Source of the DNA: Planctomycetia bacterium
GTDB lineage: Bacteria > Planctomycetota > Planctomycetia > Pirellulales > Thermoguttaceae
DNA: 57,272 bases
Direction of reading: 5' to 3'
Assembly (NCBI GenBank): GCA_030539035.1
Contig: JAUNSU010000013.1
Location: forward strand, 1 to 57,272
Shown here: one piece after another, positions 15,953 through 23,007 of the stretch
How positions within the stretch are numbered: position 1 is the first letter of the stretch
Layout: each line of letters opens with the position of its first letter
Translations under genes and position numbers: made by a program
Notes under the pieces: model-generated
The model's database searches: none
Seen by the model: the letters and a program-made list of their open reading frames with translations, nothing else
Told to the model about the DNA's origin: nothing

Positions 15953-17464
15953 TTACCAAAGATTACGGTTAGTATTGTATCCGAAGTCCCGGGATGAATA
16001 ATTTGTCGGTTTGCGGGAAGAGGATTCCGTATTGATACTGTATCCCTGGAATCTTCCCTTTGTATTCTGCTTGACGGTTTCCGCATACGAGGAATCGTTC
16101 GCAATTCCATTGTCGGCGGGCGCGTTGGCCGTTTGCGCGGAAGCAATACGATAGACCTCACCATTTTGATTACCGACGGTGTTGCCCGTATTATTACTGA
16201 TTGGAGTATTCTGATTAACGGAAACAGGGACCGGCTGCGTATAATATCCGGAAGGATTATTCTGCGGATAGTTGGCCGGCATACTGTTCTGCGCCGGATA
16301 CATTTGGCCCGGATAGCTTACCTGCTGATAATTTTGTGCGTATTGCGGATTGATCTGTCCGGAGCTTGGAGCATAATTTTGAACATTGTATTGAGGGGCC
16401 ATTACCGGAACCGAGGGAACTGGAGCAGCCTGCGCCTGATAATTCGGCTGAACAGGATAATTCGGCTGGGGCTGATAATTGACCGGTGTTTGATACGGAT
16501 TCGGTTGAACCGGATAAGACGGGTTCTGCGCATATTGCGCGTTGTTCCCATTTTGAACAGGATTCGATATCATGGAAGGATCCGGCATTCCTGATCCCTG
16601 AACATTTCCTGCGGACGGTATTTGAGCCGCGCCGAAATTTTGCGGATTCGTATTCGGGATATTGGGAAGAGCCTGCCCGGAAACCGGGGTTTCTGCCTGA
16701 GCAATCGGAGTCTGCGCCGGCAAGGATTCTCTCTCCGGAGAGCCGTTCATTGTTTTCTTATCCATTTCAGCAAGATCATTCCAGTCGGGAAGAGTTGCCT
16801 TTTGAGAAAAGGTCGCGGGAAACTGAACTTGCGGATCATTTTTATCGGAATGGGCACTCTTTGCCGATTCGACAGGAGTATTTTTGCCCGGATATTCCGG
16901 AATATCAAGTGTGGAAACGGAAGAAATGGACTCTTTTGGCAAACAGGCCAGAATATCTGGCTCCTGATTCTTTGCAAGAGTCGGTTCCGCAAGCGAGCTG
17001 TGCAATGAAGCCTGATCTTTCGAGTCCGCAATGCCGGGGACCAGTCCCTGAATGGATTCATTTCCTTTAAGTTCCTTGTTGTCGAGTTGGACAACGAATT
17101 TTGCCGGTTCTTTCGTGATCCCGCCGGAGGGAAGATCCTGCGATGAAGTCAACCAAAGACCAACGGAAGCACAAAGGAGCAAAATTACTGCGGACGACCA
17201 TAAAAGTGTTTTCTTCGAGATCATTCGCACTGGGATCTTTTCCAGCAATTTCCCGCACCATTCCATTGTAATTCGCAGTGAAGGCTTTCGCAAAGACTTT
17301 TCGGAAAATCGGTTTCCCAAATCGGGCATTCGCGCAACGATACGAGGAAATTGATCTCCGCCTTCTTCATACGAAGTATTTTTATTAAGGTCCATTCCCG
17401 TACTGTCCGAATCCATTTTCGATATTGTCCTGGTGTCCGGGAACGGTGATTTCTGTTGACTCAT
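15953..17464 (-). CDS. Bitopic membrane protein with Gln/Asn/Pro/Tyr-rich tail
   Basis: A 503-residue protein of unknown function. A cytosolic segment of about 85 residues precedes one membrane helix (TLLWSSAVILLLCASVGLWL, near 86-106). The remaining 390 residues are extracytoplasmic; from about residue 270 they are strongly enriched in Tyr, Pro, Gln and Asn, with irregular repeats such as YPVQPNP, YQPQPNYP, VQPNYQAQ. The end is Asn/Ser/Arg-rich. ATG 17464 follows TGGAG at a 7-nt spacing. First gene of the operon with the CpsD-like and ExeA-like proteins, which suggests a trans-envelope assembly in which the cytosolic ATPases contact its N-terminus (inference). Confidence 0.8.
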   Translation of the reverse strand: MSQQKSPFPDTRTISKMDSDSTGMDLNKNTSYEEGGDQFPRIVARMPDLGNRFSEKSLRKPSLRITMEWCGKLLEKIPVRMISKKTLLWSSAVILLLCASVGLWLTSSQDLPSGGITKEPAKFVVQLDNKELKGNESIQGLVPGIADSKDQASLHSSLAEPTLAKNQEPDILACLPKESISSVSTLDIPEYPGKNTPVESAKSAHSDKNDPQVQFPATFSQKATLPDWNDLAEMDKKTMNGSPERESLPAQTPIAQAETPVSGQALPNIPNTNPQNFGAAQIPSAGNVQGSGMPDPSMISNPVQNGNNAQYAQNPSYPVQPNPYQTPVNYQPQPNYPVQPNYQAQAAPVPSVPVMAPQYNVQNYAPSSGQINPQYAQNYQQVSYPGQMYPAQNSMPANYPQNNPSGYYTQPVPVSVNQNTPISNNTGNTVGNQNGEVYRIASAQTANAPADNGIANDSSYAETVKQNTKGRFQGYSINTESSSRKPTNYSSRDFGYNTNRNLW

Positions 17465-17490
17465 TTTCAAACTCCATTCAGTAAAATACC

Positions 17491-17518
17491 ATTATGAAGA
17501 TATTTTTTAAAGGCTCAA
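17491..17518 (-). promoter_or_regulatory. Candidate promoter of the 13765-17464 operon
   Basis: Minus strand TTGAGC, 16-nt spacer, CATAAT. Just upstream, 17520-17562 holds an inverted repeat TTATCTGA ... TCAGATAA separated by 27 nt, with inner GATAA/TTATC elements, which could bind an activator. Confidence 0.45.
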
Positions 17519-17656
17519 GTTATCTGAAATGATAATGAATATCTGTAATTCTTATCAGATAATCGCCTAAGAGCAGAACATACTCTATTCACTGAATCGA
17601 CCGAAAAAAAGAGAGTCTTTAATGATTATATGAGATTTGTGAATTATACGGATTAT

Positions 17657-18742
17657 TTACAGGTATTTAAGTAAATAAAATGGGTTTTTGGATAAATTGA
17701 TCTTATTTTGGGGCTTTGCGATATTTTGGTTGTTTGCGCCGGTGCTTCCTTCCGAGGGGGACCCGGAATTTTGATTCGCATCTTTATTATTCCCATTATG
17801 TCTGCTGTTCCAGTTAATCTGCTCCAAGAAAGTGAGCTTTCTCTTTCCCGAAGGGGTTTCAGCAGCACTATGAGAGACCATACGCATGGGATTATCCTGT
17901 TTTTCGGGATTATCTTCTTCAAAAAGGGCCTGAAGCTCCTTCCATTTTGGATTATCACCGGTTCCCGGCTCAAGAACAAGATTGTTCTGAGCAACCCAAT
18001 CGACGACAGCGAGATTAAATTGCATAGGATATTTAATTCGGGCAATGCGAATCAGGTCTTCTCCTTTTTGATTTTCCGCTGCGACCGATTGATCTTTGAA
18101 GTCCTTGCTCCAAACCGGTTCGTTGAGGACGACATCGGTCATTAAAGCCAGGATAATATAGATGAAGACCGTTGACTTCAGATTATCGAAATCCGCCATT
18201 TTTACCGCGGTTCCAAACGATTTTTTCAGGCGCACGCCGACAACCCCTTTAGATTGAACACTGTATATTTCGTCCAGAATCAGGTGGACCATGAACCCGG
18301 CAAACATCGCTCCTCCCTTCAAAAGCCTATCTGGAAGATCACCGGAAGAAAGGATAAAGATGAATTCGGCTGCGATCAATCCCATTGGGATACTATGGCA
18401 CATTCCCCGATGCCGGGTAAATCGTTGAACCAAGGTTCCAAAAATTGCCCAGGTAATGAGAAAGGCAAGGGATCCAATGATCATTACCGTTTCCGCAGTG
18501 AAATCAAAATCTCTCAAACGGCTTACCAAAAGCAGAGCGCTGAACCCGGAAACCAGTCCAAGGCATTGGCGAAAGGATGTACTTGTTTTGCTGTCAATAT
18601 CCGGAACAATTCCGCCAAGACTGCACAAACAACCGGACAGAATCGACAGGGAGATCGATGTACCGTAAAAACAGTGCACCGACATTCCCAGCCCGATTCC
18701 GGCAATTGTACTGCAGGTTAAATGGGTTTTATGTCCGGCCAT
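17657..18742 (-). CDS. YdjM-like membrane-bound metal-dependent hydrolase
   Basis: A 361-residue inner-membrane protein of the YdjM/DUF457 (LexA-binding, membrane-bound hydrolase) family. Conserved metal-ligand motifs are visible: MAGHKTH at the start, GGIVPDIDS at about 43-51, RHRGMCHS near 113-120, and HLILDEIYS near 155. About six hydrophobic segments lie in the first 220 residues. The last 140 residues are hydrophilic and rich in Asn, Gln, Gly and Lys. The reaction and substrate are not known for this branch; some relatives are induced by DNA damage, but no LexA-like site is evident here. Confidence 0.85.
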   Translation of the reverse strand: MAGHKTHLTCSTIAGIGLGMSVHCFYGTSISLSILSGCLCSLGGIVPDIDSKTSTSFRQCLGLVSGFSALLLVSRLRDFDFTAETVMIIGSLAFLITWAIFGTLVQRFTRHRGMCHSIPMGLIAAEFIFILSSGDLPDRLLKGGAMFAGFMVHLILDEIYSVQSKGVVGVRLKKSFGTAVKMADFDNLKSTVFIYIILALMTDVVLNEPVWSKDFKDQSVAAENQKGEDLIRIARIKYPMQFNLAVVDWVAQNNLVLEPGTGDNPKWKELQALFEEDNPEKQDNPMRMVSHSAAETPSGKRKLTFLEQINWNSRHNGNNKDANQNSGSPSEGSTGANNQNIAKPQNKINLSKNPFYLLKYL

Positions 18743-19128
18743 CGAATCGATTTTTCCTTATTCGCTTTTCAACTGAAAAACTTTTATTCCGTATAATCGT
18801 TAAAATTACTCAATACGTTTCCTTAATCACCATCGGCAAAATCGGAACTTAAAACGACCCTCTTTTATTAAAAAGAGACATTTTTTCCGGAAAAAACAAA
18901 TATTTCCCCGAAAAAGGCTCTATTTTACCGACAGAACCCCGATTAAGTCCCCGAAAAGAACAGGAAAAAGAATATTGTTTTTTTTATTTTTGCGAATTTT
19001 ATTGAACTTCAGCCCCCGCGCAAACCGATTCAAACAGAGCAATTAAGTTTGTTTGCCCCAATGGATCATTTCCAGGGGGGCGAAAACAAAATCAAAAAAA
19101 CGACTTAGAGGTGGAAGGGCCCCGTAAA
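18743..19128. other. Gene-free AT-rich region
   Basis: About 390 nt between the divergent YdjM-like and lipoprotein genes. It must hold both promoters, but I see no clear consensus boxes. It contains several A/T runs and a weak hairpin TTTTATTAAAAAGAG-like at about 18863-18880. No RNA gene or riboswitch is recognised. Confidence 0.5.
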
Positions 19129-19710
19129 GTGAAAAAGATGAAAAATAATCTCTTTCTGATCGCGTTAATACTGTCAAGCAGCATGATGCTCGGCTGTGTT
19201 TGCGGATATGGAACAATTACAAAAGATTGCAACGATGTAATGAGCCGGGACAGCGGCCGATTAACCGATGGATACACTCCTTCCGATAATTATGCTTATC
19301 GTTCTTTCGGGCTGGGGACAGGTGTCGGCATGATGTTCAATCAGGTTGAACCTTATGAAGGCGCGCCTGTTTACGTTGTCAACAACAGCGCGGAGCTTTA
19401 CGGCACAAATTACTATGCGAATGGACAATACGGCGGATATCAAATGGCCGATACAAACGGAATGTATTCCGGCTTCGGCGGATATTATACAAACAGGATG
19501 GGCCATCACAAGGGCGTTTTCGAACGGGCAGGACATCATCATGGGGCCTATATGAACCATTCTTTCGGACCTTTCCAGCGGGGATTAGCCGCTCGCCGAA
19601 CGAAATCGTCCATGAGCCAAAGCGATTTCGATCAGATGGGACGTCCGAATACGCCGACCAGAAGTCCGAGAGACTTTTTCGCTCCCAATCCTCCTTCCAT
19701 TGGTCCGTGA
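19129..19710 (+). CDS. Small Gly/Tyr/His-rich lipoprotein
   Basis: A predicted lipoprotein of about 193 residues with no recognisable family. The N-terminus has KKMKNNLFLIALILSSSM followed by the lipobox MLGC. The mature part is rich in Gly, Tyr, Asn and Met, with a His cluster (GHHKGVFERAGHHHGAY) and a C-terminal RSPRDFFAPNPPSIGP. I chose the GTG at 19129 because GGAAGG lies about 10 nt upstream; an ATG at 19138 and a GTG at 19111 are in frame. A strong terminator follows. Probably an outer-membrane or periplasmic protein; the His cluster could bind metal. Confidence 0.75.
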   Translation: MKKMKNNLFLIALILSSSMMLGCVCGYGTITKDCNDVMSRDSGRLTDGYTPSDNYAYRSFGLGTGVGMMFNQVEPYEGAPVYVVNNSAELYGTNYYANGQYGGYQMADTNGMYSGFGGYYTNRMGHHKGVFERAGHHHGAYMNHSFGPFQRGLAARRTKSSMSQSDFDQMGRPNTPTRSPRDFFAPNPPSIGP

Positions 19711-19772
19711 TCGATCAGATAAAACTCCATGGTGTTGACAATGCCCTTTCTGTCGAACACCAAATAATACGG

Positions 19773-19806
19773 CCGGCGAAATCCCCTTTTCGCCGGTCGT
19801 TTTTTT
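19773..19806 (+). terminator. Intrinsic terminator after the lipoprotein gene
   Basis: Stem CCGGCGAA / TTCGCCGG with an 8-nt loop, then CG and a run of seven T on the plus strand. Confidence 0.9.
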
Positions 19807-19874
19807 GGATTTTGAGTTTTCCGCAAGATCGAAGTTTTTATACGCGAAAAAATATCAGGGAAAAGACCAATCGA

Positions 19875-20963
19875 TCACTCATATTTAGATTCAAATTTTC
19901 CATGTTCCCCGAGAAGGGAAGAGCAATTATTCTTAAGCAGATCTTTCGCGTCTTTATCTTCAAGCAGATAGGTTCCCCAAAAGACGGTTGAGATATTCAT
20001 AATGATTCTCTGGAACATGATATCGCTTTTCTTTCGATTTCGGAATTGATGGCCGCTGTAGATCTGATGGTCGGCATCGATTAAAGTAATATGGAAATGA
20101 TCTTTTTCCTTTAAGCTGTCGAAGGGAATTCTTCTCTGGTAAGTTTTTGTTTTTCCGACGATTCCATCGTCTTTTGTTCCGCTGAACGACATTACAGGAA
20201 CATCGATATCTGCGTAAACGATTTTTCCGCTGGCGGGCGAACAGTAAATGGTCGGACTTAAAGCCAAAACCGCGCAGACACGATCATCCTTTAAGGAAGG
20301 ACCATTATCGGGCGGGAGCTGTCCGGCGACCAATAAAGAGGCAAGGGCACCGAGATCGTTCCCGGAAACGGCGATTTTTTCCCCGTCCAGAATTTTACCC
20401 AGCGGATTATCGGATTTGATCAAATCGGTGATCCGATCGATCATGAATCGAATGGAAAGGGCCCTGTCCCTTCCGCTCCAGCATTTTTGATACGCGGTTT
20501 TCAGTTCGGAAAATGGACGCAATGATCCCTTCCAAACATCGCGATTACTGCCGGGATGATCGATAAAAAAAGAGACGATCCCCCGGGAAGCCCACATTTT
20601 ACCAAAATAAGCGTACTGTTCAGGGGCTCCTCCCAATCCATGAGAATAAATCACGATCGGACATTTCTTTTCCAAATTCATCGGAAAGAAGACTTTCGCG
20701 AAAAAAATCGCGTTGCTTTTGGGAAGTGTCCAACGGAAATCCTGCGTTCCGACCGTATACATTCCATGATTTTTGGGGGATTCCAGATCCGATTCATATT
20801 CCTTGTCGGAAACGGTATCTTTTTCGTTTTCTTGCGCCCGGATCTCCCCTTCGTTCGTTTTTTTGAAAATTGAACCTGAAAAACCGGGAGTAAGGGCAAA
20901 AATAAAGACCAATACAATACAGAAAAACTTTTTCAGACAGACCATACTATTGACTTTGATCAT
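19875..20963 (-). CDS. Exported alpha/beta hydrolase with Asp at the nucleophile site
   Basis: A 362-residue exported alpha/beta-hydrolase-fold protein related to dienelactone hydrolase or PAF-acetylhydrolase-like proteins of planctomycetes. It has a signal peptide (CLKKFFCIVLVFIFALTPGF), then the oxyanion-hole segment CPIVIYSHGLGGAPEQYAYF, a conserved FFIDHPGSN, the nucleophile elbow AVSGNDLGALAS, and late Asp/His residues (LIDADHQIYSGHQ). The elbow reads G-N-D-L-G, so Asp203 (from this start) stands where Ser is usual. The frame stays open upstream into the tRNA gene; I chose ATG 20963, with ATG 20945 an alternative that gives a more standard signal peptide. Neither has a clear ribosome-binding site. 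Substrate unknown. Confidence 0.82.
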   Translation of the reverse strand: MIKVNSMVCLKKFFCIVLVFIFALTPGFSGSIFKKTNEGEIRAQENEKDTVSDKEYESDLESPKNHGMYTVGTQDFRWTLPKSNAIFFAKVFFPMNLEKKCPIVIYSHGLGGAPEQYAYFGKMWASRGIVSFFIDHPGSNRDVWKGSLRPFSELKTAYQKCWSGRDRALSIRFMIDRITDLIKSDNPLGKILDGEKIAVSGNDLGALASLLVAGQLPPDNGPSLKDDRVCAVLALSPTIYCSPASGKIVYADIDVPVMSFSGTKDDGIVGKTKTYQRRIPFDSLKEKDHFHITLIDADHQIYSGHQFRNRKKSDIMFQRIIMNISTVFWGTYLLEDKDAKDLLKNNCSSLLGEHGKFESKYE

Positions 20964-21020
20964 ATTCGGAAGATCCAAATTGCAGGAAGGTAAAAATAGA
21001 GAAATCAGGAAAAAGAGAAG

Positions 21021-21107
21021 CGGATGAGGTGGGATTCGAACCCACGGACGGCTTTCGCCGTCGCCGGTTTTCAAGACCGGTCCCTTCGGCCGCTCGGGCA
21101 CCCATCC
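21021..21107 (-). tRNA. tRNA-Ser (anticodon UGA)
   Basis: An 87-nt class II tRNA. The acceptor stem GGATGGG pairs with CTCATCC (one G-U), the D-arm reads CCCGAGCGG, and the anticodon stem ACCGG/CCGGT-type encloses CTTGAAA with TGA at 21073-21071. A long variable arm (GACGGCGAAAGCCGTC) and the T-arm GTGGG-TTCGAAT-CCCAC follow, with discriminator G. CCA is not encoded. It reads UCA and other UCN serine codons. It has its own promoter at 21166-21193. Confidence 0.97.
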
Positions 21108-21165
21108 GGAATATAAATAAACTTCCCTGTAATACTTCCCCGATCCGTTTGTTTATTATATTGAC

Positions 21166-21193
21166 ATTATAGTATTTTTTTATAATAAGTCAA
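21166..21193 (-). promoter_or_regulatory. Promoter of tRNA-Ser
   Basis: Minus strand TTGACT (21193-21188), 16-nt spacer, TATAAT (21171-21166). The predicted start lies about 50 nt before the mature tRNA 5' end. It is placed directly after the coaX stop codon. Confidence 0.8.
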
Positions 21194-21200
21194 GATCATT

Positions 21201-22076
21201 TCAGAAGCTCTTCCTGTGAAGGAGCGCAAGTCCTGAAAGTATGAGATAAGGACTTGTTGAAATGGGCGGGATCGAATTCCCCTGAAAAATACTTTTTCCT
21301 TTTTCAAAGAGCTCTCGGAGCGGTTTTTCGATCAAATTATTTCCCCGTTCCGCGATAAGAATCGGGAAAAGCGATCGGGCGTCTCTTTTTAAATAGATCA
21401 TGGAATCCAGATAAAAACTGTAAATGGATCCGATCATACTGGATCGAATTCCTGATTCGATTCCCATTTCCGTATTGGAAGCGGGATAATGCGCGATTCT
21501 TTCGGCGTCGCCCGGATCCTGGGACGCGGAAATCGGATTCCATCCCGCGTGAGGGAGTTGAGCGGTTTTCTCAAAAAGGACCTGCGCGGCGATTTGAGGG
21601 CCGGGCAAGATCGCGCCGCCGACAAAAGTTCCTTCCTCATCGATTAAATCGATCGTGGTTGCCGTTCCAATATCGACAACGAGAATGGGCCCGGAATAAT
21701 CCAGTTGCTCTTTCGCGGCATAAGCGGCAACGGCCCGGTCGAGCCCGAGTTTTTCCGGATAATCATATCGAATCTTCAGGGGAATGTCGGCAAGAGCAAG
21801 GACCTGGACCTGATCCCGGGACCGATTTCTTTTAAGCCAATTTTGAAGAGAGGCCGTTCTTTTTGCGTTTACGCTTGCGATCATCCAATGGAGGTGCAGA
21901 AAACGAACTCCCTGTTTATCCAGCCAATCGAAAAGATCGGAAAAACTCGAAGTTGCTTCAACGCAAATTGAATCCGGCAATGGAAACGGATCCTTCATCA
22001 GGCCGGATTCATAAAAACCGAATTTCATAAAACTGTTGCCGATATCGACGGCGATCAATGCGTCCGATTGCTCCAC
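21201..22076 (-). CDS. coaX: Type III pantothenate kinase
   Basis: Phosphorylates pantothenate, the first step of coenzyme A synthesis; the type III enzyme needs a monovalent cation and is not feedback-inhibited by CoA. The ASKHA-fold motifs are present: AVDIGNSFMKFGFYESG near the start, LGLDRAVAAYAAKEQ, ILVVDIGTATTIDLI, and GGAILPGPQIAAQVLFEKTA followed by NTEMGIESGI. I chose GTG 22076 (291 residues) because AAGGA lies 6 nt before it and it places DIGNS near the N-terminus, as is typical. The frame is open back to 22154. Family length is about 250-270, so it is slightly long. Confidence 0.93.
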   Translation of the reverse strand: MEQSDALIAVDIGNSFMKFGFYESGLMKDPFPLPDSICVEATSSFSDLFDWLDKQGVRFLHLHWMIASVNAKRTASLQNWLKRNRSRDQVQVLALADIPLKIRYDYPEKLGLDRAVAAYAAKEQLDYSGPILVVDIGTATTIDLIDEEGTFVGGAILPGPQIAAQVLFEKTAQLPHAGWNPISASQDPGDAERIAHYPASNTEMGIESGIRSSMIGSIYSFYLDSMIYLKRDARSLFPILIAERGNNLIEKPLRELFEKGKSIFQGNSIPPISTSPYLILSGLALLHRKSF

Positions 22077-22184
22077 GAAAGATCCTTGTTCTGAAGGGCG
22101 GTTTACGTTTTTCCCGTTTCGATCAATATCCGGGAATATTCCAGTGAATATCACGAAAAAACGGGATCATTTCTCCTCTGTTCC

Positions 22185-22213
22185 ATTAGACCATGAACGG
22201 TTTCTGTTGTCAA
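22185..22213 (-). promoter_or_regulatory. Promoter of coaX
   Basis: Minus strand TTGACA (22213-22208), 17-nt spacer, TCTAAT (22190-22185). The predicted start near 22178 leaves a leader of about 100 nt to GTG 22076. That leader begins with an AGAGGAG followed closely by an ATG that opens a 15-codon out-of-frame mini-ORF (22170-22123). Confidence 0.7.
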
Positions 22214-22440
22214 GGGATTTCCCGGAACAGGAAAAATTTGGAAAAGAAAATATTTTTACTATTGATTTTGTTCCAAAATCGTCTATATCTAATGAATAAA
22301 GGATCTCGAACCGGATGGCGCCTTTCGAAATCCTTGTTCCTTTCGCGAAAGAGTGTATTCATTTTTTGTTTGGATCGGCCCGGATCCTGATCAGATCGCA
22401 CGGTTGGCAAAGATCCAAAAGAGTATAAAAGGGTAAAAAT

Positions 22441-22965
22441 ATGCCGCAAAGAGAGAAGAAGCCGAATCGGACCGATTTCGTTCAGACAGATCTTTATGAT
22501 TCCATACGCCGATTCATCTTTCGACGGGTCCGGGAATCGGATCTTGCCGACGATCTTACCCAGGAGAGCTGGCTTCGTCTTTCGGATCAGGATCCCCCGA
22601 TTACTCAGGAAAAAGTTCGCGGATGGCTTTATCGAACGGCACGAAATTTGATCGTCGATACTTTTCGCCAAAGAGAAAAAAGAAGGGACCATCAGGAGAT
22701 CCTTCGCGCCTCTTTGGAATCCCGGATCAAAGATCAGCCCTCCGATCTCCTTCATAAAGTGGAAAGTAAAGAGGAAAATCAAATGGTACTTGACTCCATT
22801 CAGGAATTGGACCAACTGCATCAGGAAGTCCTTCGTTTAAAATTTCAGGAAGATCTCTCTTATCAGGAGATCGCCGATATTATTCAAAAACCGAAAACAA
22901 CGGTCGCCTGGATCCTCCATGAATCGATCGTTCTGCTTCGCACTAAATTTGGTTCCCGTCAATAA
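22441..22965 (+). CDS. ECF-type sigma-70 family RNA polymerase sigma factor
   Basis: A 174-residue alternative sigma factor. Region 2 is visible as YDSIRRFIFRRVRESDLADD followed by LTQESWLRL and VRGWLYRTARNLIVDTFRQR. Region 4 contains LDQLHQEVLRLKFQEDLSYQ with EIADIIQKPKTTVAWILHES as the helix-turn-helix. No extra C-terminal domain. It directs RNA polymerase to a small regulon, presumably envelope- or stress-related. The gene is followed after 42 nt by a VWA protein whose N-terminus looks like an anti-sigma factor, so the two are probably a sigma/anti-sigma pair. Confidence 0.93.
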   Translation: MPQREKKPNRTDFVQTDLYDSIRRFIFRRVRESDLADDLTQESWLRLSDQDPPITQEKVRGWLYRTARNLIVDTFRQREKRRDHQEILRASLESRIKDQPSDLLHKVESKEENQMVLDSIQELDQLHQEVLRLKFQEDLSYQEIADIIQKPKTTVAWILHESIVLLRTKFGSRQ

Positions 22966-23007
22966 ACGGATATCTCTCCGAATATTTCTATATGAAAGGT
23001 AAAAATT

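Noticed and set aside
20945-21101. Extension of the alpha/beta hydrolase frame through the tRNA-Ser gene
   Set aside because: The upstream part encodes the tRNA in antisense frame terms, lacks a ribosome-binding site, and a signal peptide begins at the downstream Met.
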